From Streptomyces scabichelini (GTDB lineage Bacteria > Actinomycetota > Actinomycetes > Streptomycetales > Streptomycetaceae), in contig NZ_JAAKZY010000092.1 in the NCBI RefSeq assembly GCF_011045015.1, forward strand, positions 1 to 38,538: a stretch of 38,538 nucleotides of DNA, written 5' to 3'. Position 1 is the first letter of the stretch. Each line of letters starts with the position of its first letter. The position numbers and the translations under genes are program-made. Shown here one piece after another: positions 7,462-14,108 of this stretch. The notes under the pieces are model-generated. The model did not search any database. It had not been told where the DNA came from and worked only from the letters and a program-made list of their open reading frames with translations.

Positions 7462-8103
7462 ATGAGCGCACCGCAGCCCACCGCCAGGAGCCGGCGTCTG
7501 GCCCCCGCCGAGCGGCGACAGGAGATCATCGAGGCAGCCGCGGCGGTCGCACTGGAGGAGGGGCTCGCGGCCGTGACGTACCGCAGTGTCGCCGCCCGGC
7601 TCGGCTGTGCACCCGGCCTGGTCCACCACTACTTCGACGCCGTGGAGGCGCTGGAGGCGGAGGCGTTCACCCACGCCGTCACCACCGACTTCGAGCGCAC
7701 GTTCCAGGAGGTCGAGGAACTCGGCGACGCGGTGGAAGGACTGCGTCACATGCTGCGCGTCTGGGTCTCGGAGAGCCCGGAGCCGCACAAGACGGTGTGG
7801 CTCGACGCCTGGTACATGGCGGCCCGCAAGCCGAGGGTCCACGCGGCCGTGGACCACACCATGCGCGTCACCCACGGCCGTCTGGCCACGGTCCTGGAGC
7901 GGGGCGTAAGCGAGGGACGCTTCACCCCGCACGACCCGGACGCCCTGGCCTGGCAGTTGCTCACGGCCCTCGACGGCGTCATCGTCCACTCCTCGATCGG
8001 CGTGAACCTGGGCATCGTGGACGTCCGCCGCACCATCGCCCACTTCACCGAAACCGCGCTGGGCCTCGAACGGGACGCTTTGGCCTCGGCGTTCGACGAC
8101 TGA
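7462..8103 (+). CDS. TetR family transcriptional regulator
   Basis: A 213-residue repressor-type protein. Residues about 17-65 are the TetR helix-turn-helix: RRQEIIEAAAAVALEEGL, then TYRSVAARLGCAPGLVHHYF, the recognition helix. The C-terminal part (VWLDAWYMAARKPRVHAAVD) resembles the BetI/RutR-like ligand domain. GGAAG at 7451-7455 precedes the ATG at 7462. It is divergent from the permease-DUF917-HyuA operon, and two near-identical inverted repeats lie between them, so it most likely represses that operon and itself until the imported compound or a product binds. The ligand is unknown. Confidence 0.88.
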   Translation: MSAPQPTARSRRLAPAERRQEIIEAAAAVALEEGLAAVTYRSVAARLGCAPGLVHHYFDAVEALEAEAFTHAVTTDFERTFQEVEELGDAVEGLRHMLRVWVSESPEPHKTVWLDAWYMAARKPRVHAAVDHTMRVTHGRLATVLERGVSEGRFTPHDPDALAWQLLTALDGVIVHSSIGVNLGIVDVRRTIAHFTETALGLERDALASAFDD

Positions 8104-8110
8104 CAGTCCC

Positions 8111-8157
8111 AGCGAACCGGGTGCCGACTGACGACCGACGTCCTAGCGAACCGGGTG
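8111..8157. repeat. direct repeat at the 3' end of hisF
   Basis: AGCGAACCGGGTG occurs at 8111-8123 and again at 8145-8157, the second copy forming the last codons of hisF. Similarity continues a few bases beyond (GGAC on the minus strand), so the hisF end seems to have been partly duplicated into the short gap before the TetR gene end. Confidence 0.6.
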
Positions 8158-8898
8158 TCCCGCTCCCCGCAACGTCTCCTTCACCTGGCCGATCCGCAGA
8201 TCCCCGAAGTGGAAGACGGACGCGGCGAGCACGGCGTCCGCGCCCGCGGCGACGGCCGGCGGGAAGTCGGCCAGCTTGCCCGCGCCACCGGAGGCGATGA
8301 CGGGGACGGTCACGTGCTTGCGTACCGCCGCGATCATCTCCAGGTCGTAGCCGTCCTTCGTCCCGTCCGCGTCCATCGAGTTGAGCAGGATCTCACCCGC
8401 GCCCAACTCGGCGGCCCGGTGCGCCCATTCGACGGCGTCGATGCCGGTGCCGCGCCTGCCGCCGTGGGTCGTCACCTCGAAGGACCCGCTCTCGGTCCGC
8501 CGCGCGTCGACCGACAGGACGAGCACCTGCCGTCCGAACCGCTCCGCGATCTCACGGATGAGGTCGGGCCGGGCGATGGCGGCCGTGTTCACGCCCACCT
8601 TGTCCGCGCCCGCCCGCAGCAGCTTGTCGACGTCCTCGGTGGTACGGACCCCACCGCCGACCGTCAGCGGAATGAACACCTGCTCCGCCGTGCGCCGCAC
8701 CACGTCGTACGTCGTCTCGCGGTTGCCCGACGACGCGGTGATGTCCAGGAACGTCAGCTCGTCGGCGCCCTCGGCGTCGTACACCTTGGCCATCTCGACG
8801 GGGTCGCCCGCGTCGCGCAGGTTCTGGAAGTTGACGCCCTTGACGACCCGGCCGTTGTCGACGTCCAGGCAGGGGATGACTCGGACCGCCAGGGTCAT
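8143..8898 (-). CDS. hisF: imidazole glycerol phosphate synthase cyclase subunit HisF
   Basis: A 251-residue beta/alpha barrel. With HisH it converts PRFAR and ammonia into imidazole glycerol phosphate and AICAR, the branch point between histidine and purine synthesis. IPCLDVDNGRVVKGVNF at the start carries Asp12 and VLSVDAR carries Asp131, the two catalytic aspartates (11 and 130 in the Thermotoga enzyme). GGGVRT and SGGAGKLADF are the phosphate-binding loops. The ATG at 8898 has GAGGAG about 10 bases upstream. It is the last gene of the his operon in this window, 35 bases after the RidA-like gene; hisG, hisE and hisI are not here. Confidence 0.97.
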   Translation of the reverse strand: MTLAVRVIPCLDVDNGRVVKGVNFQNLRDAGDPVEMAKVYDAEGADELTFLDITASSGNRETTYDVVRRTAEQVFIPLTVGGGVRTTEDVDKLLRAGADKVGVNTAAIARPDLIREIAERFGRQVLVLSVDARRTESGSFEVTTHGGRRGTGIDAVEWAHRAAELGAGEILLNSMDADGTKDGYDLEMIAAVRKHVTVPVIASGGAGKLADFPPAVAAGADAVLAASVFHFGDLRIGQVKETLRGAGHPVR

Positions 8899-8933
8899 GA
8901 ATTCACGGCTCCTCACCAGCAAAAAATGCGCTT

Positions 8934-9323
8934 CTAGCCTCTGAAGGCTTCCAGTTCCACCTCGACCAGGATGCGCGAATCGACGAAGCCGTCCACGATC
9001 AGCAGGGTCGAGACCGGGCGCACGGAGTCGAAGAACTCCTTGTGGGCCCGGCCCACCTCGTCCACGTCCCGCGCGTGGGTGAGGTACATCCGCGTACGGA
9101 GCACGGACTCGGCGTCGAGCCCGAACTCGCCGATCGCGTCCAGGGCGTTGGCGAAGGCCACCTTCGCCTGCTCGTACGGGTCGCCCTCCCCGTACAGCAC
9201 GTCGCCCTTGAAGGATGTCGTGCCCGCCACCAGGACGCGGTCGCCCGCCGCGACGGCGCGTGCGAAACCGAAGGACTCCTCCCAGGGGCTTCCGCTCTGC
9301 ACGCGCCGCACGGCATCGCTCAT
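8934..9323 (-). CDS. RidA family protein (reactive imine deaminase-like)
   Basis: A 129-residue protein of the RidA/YjgF family, small trimeric enzymes that hydrolyse reactive enamine or imine intermediates. SGSPWEESFGFARAVAAGDRVLVAGTTSFKG and the block VLRTRMYLTHARDVDEVGRAH, with LLIVDGFVDSRILVEVELEAF at the end, give the family shape. The Arg in SVLRTRMYLT is at the position usually needed for binding the substrate carboxylate. The classical RidA C-terminal signature is altered, so it belongs to an Rid subgroup. Its ATG overlaps the priA stop (ATGA), tying its expression to histidine synthesis. A role in clearing intermediates of the pathway is inferred only. Confidence 0.88.
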   Translation of the reverse strand: MSDAVRRVQSGSPWEESFGFARAVAAGDRVLVAGTTSFKGDVLYGEGDPYEQAKVAFANALDAIGEFGLDAESVLRTRMYLTHARDVDEVGRAHKEFFDSVRPVSTLLIVDGFVDSRILVEVELEAFRG

Positions 9324-10072
9324 GACGCCACAGCCTCCAGGGCCTCTTCCAGGGTGAACGCCTTCGCGTACAGGGCCTTCCCGACGATGGAGCCCTCGAC
9401 ACCGAGGGGTACGAGCTCGGCGATGGCCCGCAGGTCGTCCAGGGAGGACACCCCGCCGGACGCCACCACCGGGCGGTCCGTCGCCGCGCAGACGCTCTTC
9501 AGCAGCTCCAGGTTCGGGCCCTGCAGCGTGCCGTCCTTCGCGATGTCCGTCACGACGTACCGCGCGCAGCCCTCCTTGTTGAGGCGCTCCAGCGTCTCGT
9601 ACAGGTCACCGCCGTCGCGGGTCCAGCCGCGCCCGCGCAGCGTCGTACCGCGTACGTCGAGACCGACCGCGATCTTGTCGCCGTGCTCGGCGATGACCTT
9701 GGCGACCCACTCGGGGGTCTCCAGGGCGGCCGTGCCGAGGTTCACGCGCGTGCAGCCCGTGGCCAGGGCGGCGGCCAGCGAGGCGTCGTCCCGGATACCG
9801 CCCGACAGCTCCACCTTGATGTCCATCGCCTTTGTGACCTCGGCGATCAGCCCACGGTTGTCGCCCGTGCCGAACGCGGCGTCCAGGTCGACGAGATGCA
9901 GCCACTCGGCGCCCGCCCGCTGCCAGGCGAGAGCGGCCTCCAGAGGAGAGCCGTACGAGGTCTCCGTACCGGACTCGCCGTGCACCAGGCGCACCGCCTG
10001 GCCGTCACGGACGTCGACGGCGGGGAGGAGTTCGAGCTTCCCAGAGGGATTCCCAGAGGGATTCGACGTCAT
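9320..10072 (-). CDS. priA: bifunctional phosphoribosyl isomerase PriA (HisA/TrpF)
   Basis: A 250-residue beta/alpha barrel. In actinobacteria such as Streptomyces this enzyme isomerises both ProFAR in histidine synthesis and phosphoribosyl anthranilate in tryptophan synthesis, replacing TrpF. LLPAVDVRDGQAVRLVHGE carries Asp20 and DIAKDGTLQGPN carries Asp139, corresponding to the two catalytic residues Asp11 and Asp130 of the S. coelicolor enzyme. The dual role is inferred from lineage; HisA alone cannot be excluded by reading. The N-terminus has a duplicated NPSG (12-base tandem repeat, CCAGAGGGATT twice). Its ATG overlaps the hisH stop (TGATG). Confidence 0.93.
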   Translation of the reverse strand: MTSNPSGNPSGKLELLPAVDVRDGQAVRLVHGESGTETSYGSPLEAALAWQRAGAEWLHLVDLDAAFGTGDNRGLIAEVTKAMDIKVELSGGIRDDASLAAALATGCTRVNLGTAALETPEWVAKVIAEHGDKIAVGLDVRGTTLRGRGWTRDGGDLYETLERLNKEGCARYVVTDIAKDGTLQGPNLELLKSVCAATDRPVVASGGVSSLDDLRAIAELVPLGVEGSIVGKALYAKAFTLEEALEAVAS

Positions 10073-10716
10073 CAGAGGGTTCCGATCCAGTTCTTCAGCA
10101 GCTGCGCTCCGGCGTCGCCGGACTTCTCGGGGTGGAACTGCGTCGCCCACAGCACGCCGTTCTCGACGGCCGCCACGAAGGGCTTGCCGTGTGTCGACCA
10201 GGTCACCACGGGTGCCCGCATCGCCGCGTTCGCGGTCTCCATGGTCCAGTCGTGGACGGCGTACGAGTGGACGAAGTAGAACCGGGCGTCGGGGTCCAGG
10301 CCCGCGAACAGCTCCGAACCGGCCGGGGCCTCCACGGTGTTCCAGCCCATGTGCGGCACGATGTCGGCCTGGAGCGGCTCGACCGAGCCGGGCCACTCGT
10401 CCAGGCCCTCGGTCTCCACACCGTGCTCGATGCCGCGCGCGAAGAGGATCTGCATGCCGACGCAGATGCCCATCACGGGACGGCCGCCGGCCAGGCGCCG
10501 CTCCACGATCCAGTCGCCGCGCGCCTCCTTCAGCCCGTGCATGCAGGAGGCGAAGGCACCGACACCGGGCACCAGCAGCCCGTCCGCGTTCATGGCCTTG
10601 TCGTAGTCGCGTGTTATCTCGACTTCGGCACCCGCGCGCGCGAGAGCACGTTCGGCGGACCGTACGTTGCCGAAGCCGTAGTCAAAGACGACCACTTGTT
10701 TGGTGGGGGCGCTCAA
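10072..10716 (-). CDS. hisH: imidazole glycerol phosphate synthase glutaminase subunit HisH
   Basis: A 214-residue class I glutamine amidotransferase that supplies ammonia to HisF. The nucleophile is Cys85 in GICVGMQILF, and His195 and Glu197 in TQFHPEKSG complete the triad; VVFDYGFGNVRSAERAL is the usual N-terminus. I place the start at the TTG at 10716: GGAGGT lies 6 bases upstream and the TTGA overlaps the stop of the preceding small membrane-protein gene. A GTG at 10722 abuts the ribosome binding site and the ATG at 10755 lies inside the small gene, so both are less likely. Coupled translation with the small gene upstream is probable. Confidence 0.95.
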   Translation of the reverse strand: MSAPTKQVVVFDYGFGNVRSAERALARAGAEVEITRDYDKAMNADGLLVPGVGAFASCMHGLKEARGDWIVERRLAGGRPVMGICVGMQILFARGIEHGVETEGLDEWPGSVEPLQADIVPHMGWNTVEAPAGSELFAGLDPDARFYFVHSYAVHDWTMETANAAMRAPVVTWSTHGKPFVAAVENGVLWATQFHPEKSGDAGAQLLKNWIGTL

Positions 10717-10877
10717 TTCCACACCTCCAGCCGGAGGATTCCCGCCGCGAGACACATCGCGGCACCGATGGAGAGCAGCACGATGAGGCTCTTCGGCATC
10801 TGCTGCTTGACGAAGGAGTAGACGCCGCCGAGCAGGAAGAGCCCGACGACGATCAGTACGGTGGACAGTCCGCTCAT
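10713..10877 (-). CDS. 54-residue membrane protein embedded in the his operon
   Basis: A short gene between hisB and hisH. It begins MSGLSTVLIVVGLFLLGGVY, has the central loop SFVKQQMPKS, and ends LLSIGAAMCLAAGILRLEVWN. Two hydrophobic helices (about residues 5-21 and 31-47) joined by a basic turn predict a small two-span membrane protein. The ATG lies 4 bases after the hisB stop, and its stop overlaps the hisH TTG start, so it is packed like a true operon gene. I do not recognise a family with known function; similar small proteins at this place occur in streptomycetes as far as I recall. It has no clear Shine-Dalgarno and may rely on coupling with hisB. Confidence 0.8.
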   Translation of the reverse strand: MSGLSTVLIVVGLFLLGGVYSFVKQQMPKSLIVLLSIGAAMCLAAGILRLEVWN

Positions 10878-10881
10878 GGCT

Positions 10882-11484
10882 TTACAGCGCGCCCTTCGTG
10901 GACGGAAGGATGCCGGCGGCCCGCGGGTCGCGCTCGCTCGCGTACCGCAGCGCCCGGGCGAGCGCCTTGAACTGGCACTCCACGATGTGGTGCGCGTTGC
11001 GCCCGTACGGCACGTGCACGTGCAGCGCGATCTGCGCCTGGGCGACGAAGGACTCCAGGATGTGCCGGGTCATCGTCGTGTCGTACTCGCCGATCATCGG
11101 CGCCATCTTCTCGGGCTCGGTGTGCACGAGGTACGGGCGGCCGGAGAGGTCGACGGTCACCTGGGCGAGCGATTCGTCCAGCGGGACCGTGCAGTTGCCG
11201 AACCGGTAGATCCCCACCTTGTCGCCGAGCGCCTGCTTGAAGGCCGCGCCCAGCGCCAGAGCCGTGTCCTCGATGGTGTGGTGCGAGTCGATGTGCAGAT
11301 CGCCCTCGGTCTTCACGGTCAGGTCGAACAGGCCGTGGCGGCCGAGCTGGTCGAGCATGTGGTCGTAGAAGCCGACCCCGGTCGACACGTCGACTTTTCC
11401 GCTGCCGTCGAGGTCGATCTCGACGACGACCGAGGTCTCCTTGGTGTTCCGTTCAGCTCTTCCAACACGCCCCTCGCGAGTCAT
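10882..11484 (-). CDS. hisB: imidazoleglycerol-phosphate dehydratase HisB
   Basis: A 200-residue enzyme, the usual length for the single-function dehydratase; it lacks the histidinol-phosphatase domain found in enterobacterial HisB. It removes water from imidazole glycerol phosphate to give imidazole acetol phosphate. The manganese-binding histidine motifs are present: GFYDHMLDQLGRHG, DSHHTIEDTALALG, and the C-terminal repeat of the fold, VPYGRNAHHIVECQFKALARAL. The ATG at 11484 overlaps the hisC stop (ATGA). The next gene downstream is the 54-residue membrane protein, after only 4 bases. Confidence 0.97.
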   Translation of the reverse strand: MTREGRVGRAERNTKETSVVVEIDLDGSGKVDVSTGVGFYDHMLDQLGRHGLFDLTVKTEGDLHIDSHHTIEDTALALGAAFKQALGDKVGIYRFGNCTVPLDESLAQVTVDLSGRPYLVHTEPEKMAPMIGEYDTTMTRHILESFVAQAQIALHVHVPYGRNAHHIVECQFKALARALRYASERDPRAAGILPSTKGAL

Positions 11485-12596
11485 GCGCTCTGCTCCTTCT
11501 TGAGTTCGCGTACCGCATCGAGGAACGCGTCATTCTCTTCGGGGGTACCGGCGGAGACCCGCAGCCACCCCGGTACGCCGTTGTCCCGGACCAGGACGCC
11601 CCGGTCGAGGATCTTCTGCCAGGCCTCGTGGGATCCCGCGCTGCCGTCGAACCGCCCGAACTGCACGAAGTTGGCGTCCGATTCGGTCACTTCGTAGCCG
11701 ATCGCGCGCAGCTCGCCGACCAGCCGGTCCCGCTCGGCCTTCAGCCGCTCGACGTACTTCAGCAGCGTCTCGGTGTGCTCCAGGGCGGCAAGGGCGGTCG
11801 CCTGCGTGACGGCCGACAGGTGGTACGGCAGCCGTACGAGCTGGACGGCGTCCACGACCGCCGGGTGCGCGGCGAGATAGCCGAGGCGAAGTCCCGCCGC
11901 CCCGAAGGCCTTGGACATGGTCCGCGAGACGACCAGGTTCGGCCGGCCTTCGAGCAGCGGCAGCAGCGAGTCGCCGTGGCTGAACTCGATGTACGCCTCG
12001 TCCACGACCACCATCGACGGCTTCGACGCCTGCGCGGCCTCGTACAGCGCGATGACCGTCTCGGGCGGAACCGCGTTGCCCGTGGGGTTGTTGGGGGTGG
12101 TGATGAAGACGACGTCCGGCCGGTGCTCGGCGATCGCCTGCTCGGCGGCGGCGAGGTCGATCGTGAAGTCGTCGTTCCGGGGCCCGGAGATCCAGCCGGT
12201 GCTTGTGCCGCGCGCGATCAGGCCGTGCATCGAGTACGAGGGCTCGAAGCCGATCGCCGTACGGCCGGGTCCGCCGAAGGTCTGCAGCAGCTGCTGGATG
12301 ACCTCGTTCGAGCCGTTGGCCGCCCACACGTTCTCGACGCCGACCGCGTACATGCCGGTGTCCGTCAGGTACTTGGCCAGCTCGGTGCGCAGCTCCACCG
12401 CGTCCCGGTCGGGGTAGCGGTTCAGGTTCCGGGCCGCCTCGCGCACCCGCTCGGCGATCCGCTCGACGAGCGGCTCGGGCAGCGGGTACGGGTTCTCGTT
12501 GGTGTTCAGGCGTACGGGGACGTCGAGCTGGGGCGCGCCGTAGGGGGACTTGCCGCGCAGTTCGTCGCGTACGGGAAGATCGTCAATGCCGGTCAC
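11481..12596 (-). CDS. hisC: histidinol-phosphate aminotransferase HisC
   Basis: A 371-residue pyridoxal phosphate enzyme of fold type I that transaminates imidazole acetol phosphate with glutamate. VRLNTNENPYPLPEPL is the usual N-terminal substrate segment, VVVDEAYIEFS carries Asp199 and Tyr202 which hold the cofactor ring, and SRTMSKAFGAAGLRLGYL carries Lys229, the Schiff-base lysine. The GTG start at 12596 overlaps the hisD stop (GTGA). A much longer open frame continues upstream through hisD but is a shadow. Confidence 0.97.
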   Translation of the reverse strand: MTGIDDLPVRDELRGKSPYGAPQLDVPVRLNTNENPYPLPEPLVERIAERVREAARNLNRYPDRDAVELRTELAKYLTDTGMYAVGVENVWAANGSNEVIQQLLQTFGGPGRTAIGFEPSYSMHGLIARGTSTGWISGPRNDDFTIDLAAAEQAIAEHRPDVVFITTPNNPTGNAVPPETVIALYEAAQASKPSMVVVDEAYIEFSHGDSLLPLLEGRPNLVVSRTMSKAFGAAGLRLGYLAAHPAVVDAVQLVRLPYHLSAVTQATALAALEHTETLLKYVERLKAERDRLVGELRAIGYEVTESDANFVQFGRFDGSAGSHEAWQKILDRGVLVRDNGVPGWLRVSAGTPEENDAFLDAVRELKKEQSA

Positions 12597-13915
12597 TCGC
12601 TCGGCACCTTCCAGTCGAAGCGTGCCTTGACCGCGGCACCGTGCGCGGGCAGATCCTCGGCCTCGGCGAGCGTCACCACATGGCGGGCCACCTCCGCGAG
12701 GGCCTCGCGCGTGTAGTCGACGATGTGGATGCCGCGCAGGAAGGACTGGACGCTGAGCCCCGAGGAGTGGCAGGCGCAGCCGCCGGTCGGCAGGACGTGG
12801 TTGGAGCCCGCCGCGTAGTCGCCCAGCGACACGGGCGCCCAGGGACCGACGAAGATCGCGCCGGCGTTCCGTACCCGGTCGGCGACTTCGGGAGCGTCGG
12901 CCGTCTGGATCTCCAGGTGCTCCGCGCCGTAAGCGTTGACGACCCGCAGGCCCTCGTCCACGCCGTCGACCAGGACGATCGCGGACTGCCTGCCCGCCAG
13001 GGCCGGGGTGATCCGGTCCTCGATGTGCTTGGTGGCCGCGACCTGCGGCTCCAGCTCCTTCTCGACCGCGTCGGCCAGCGCGACGGAGTCCGTGACGAGG
13101 ACGGCCGCCGCGAGCGGGTCGTGCTCGGCCTGGCTGATCAGGTCGGCGGCGACGTGCCCCGGGTCGGCGGTCTCGTCCGCGAGGATCGCGATCTCGGTCG
13201 GGCCGGCCTCGGAGTCGATGCCGATCTTGCCGGTGAAGTAGCGCTTGGCGGCGACGACCCAGATGTTGCCGGGTCCGGTGACCATGTTGGCGGGCGGGCA
13301 GGACTCGGTGCCGTACGCGAACATCGCGACGGCCGTGGCGCCACCGGCGGCGTACACCTCGTCGATGCCGAGCAGTGCGCAGGCGGCCAGGATCGTGGGG
13401 TGCGGCAGGCCGCCGAACTCCGACTGTGCGGGGGACGCGAGCGCGATCGACTCGACGCCCGCCTCCTGCGCCGGGACCACGTTCATGATCACGGAGGACG
13501 GGTAGACGGACCGGCCGCCGGGCGCGTACAGCCCGACCCGCTCGACCGGCACCCACTTCTCGGTGACCGTGCCGCCGGGCACGACCTGGGTGGTGTGCGT
13601 GGTGCGGCGCTGCTCGCGGTGGACGATGCGGGCGCGGCGGATCGACTCCTCCAGGGCGGCACGCACGGCCGGGTCGAGCTCTTCGAGGGCGCGGTCGAGG
13701 GCCGAGGCGGGCACCCGCACCTGGTCCAGCCGTACGCCGTCGAATTTCTCCGCGTAGTCGATCAGCGCCGCGTCGCCCCGATGATGTACGGCCTCGCAGA
13801 TCGGACGCACCTTCTCCAGGGCGGCCGAGACGTCGAAGTCGGCTCGGGGCAGCAGGTCGCGCAGGGCCGAGCCCTCGGGGAGGGCATCGCCGCGCAGATC
13901 GATTCGAGAGATCAC
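12593..13915 (-). CDS. hisD: histidinol dehydrogenase HisD
   Basis: A 440-residue zinc and NAD enzyme that oxidises histidinol twice to histidine, the last steps of the pathway. YGTESCPPANMVTGPGNIWVVAAK is the family signature; Gln262 and His265 in SQAEHDPLA are zinc ligands, with NAYGAEHLEI and the C-terminal GGCACHSSGLSV region forming the rest of the site. The length matches typical HisD. The GTG at 13915 starts VISRIDLRGDALPEG; GAGAG about 10 bases upstream is only a modest ribosome site. It is the first gene of the leftward operon, and the 193-base divergent gap upstream carries the probable promoter. Confidence 0.97.
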   Translation of the reverse strand: MISRIDLRGDALPEGSALRDLLPRADFDVSAALEKVRPICEAVHHRGDAALIDYAEKFDGVRLDQVRVPASALDRALEELDPAVRAALEESIRRARIVHREQRRTTHTTQVVPGGTVTEKWVPVERVGLYAPGGRSVYPSSVIMNVVPAQEAGVESIALASPAQSEFGGLPHPTILAACALLGIDEVYAAGGATAVAMFAYGTESCPPANMVTGPGNIWVVAAKRYFTGKIGIDSEAGPTEIAILADETADPGHVAADLISQAEHDPLAAAVLVTDSVALADAVEKELEPQVAATKHIEDRITPALAGRQSAIVLVDGVDEGLRVVNAYGAEHLEIQTADAPEVADRVRNAGAIFVGPWAPVSLGDYAAGSNHVLPTGGCACHSSGLSVQSFLRGIHIVDYTREALAEVARHVVTLAEAEDLPAHGAAVKARFDWKVPSE

Positions 13916-13956
13916 AAAGCCAATTCTCTCAGACGGCGATCGGGCGCCGGACGGCT

Positions 13957-13973
13957 GTATCAATCGCTGATAC
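13957..13973. promoter_or_regulatory. inverted repeat upstream of the his operon
   Basis: GTATCA (13957-13962) and TGATAC (13968-13973) are perfect inverted arms around ATCGC, 42 bases before the hisD start. The position suits an operator for the his operon or the divergent gene at 14109. No known Streptomyces consensus is recognised. Confidence 0.45.
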
Positions 13974-14007
13974 GACGTCCACCACGACGTCCACCACGAC
14001 GTCCACC
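13972..14007. repeat. three perfect tandem 12-bp repeats between hisD and the divergent gene
   Basis: ACGACGTCCACC is repeated three times without a mismatch (13972-13983, 13984-13995, 13996-14007), directly next to the inverted repeat at 13957-13973. The ACGACGT core is itself near-palindromic. It may be a cluster of protein-binding sites or a slippage product. The gap otherwise holds no gene. Confidence 0.85.
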
Positions 14008-14108
14008 CCAGAAGATCACCTTCACTGTGAGTGTTCGGCCGTCACTCAGCGGGCATGACATGAACGACTGTACGAAACCCGCGAGTAGCTCGGGAGGGAG
14101 GAAGAGCC

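Noticed and set aside
11481..13556. A 691-codon frame extending hisC upstream across hisD
   Set aside because: The real hisC begins at the GTG in the GTGA overlap; the extension is hisD in another frame.
13972..14007. A CRISPR-like array from the three 12-base repeats
   Set aside because: Units abut with no spacers and there are no cas genes in the window.
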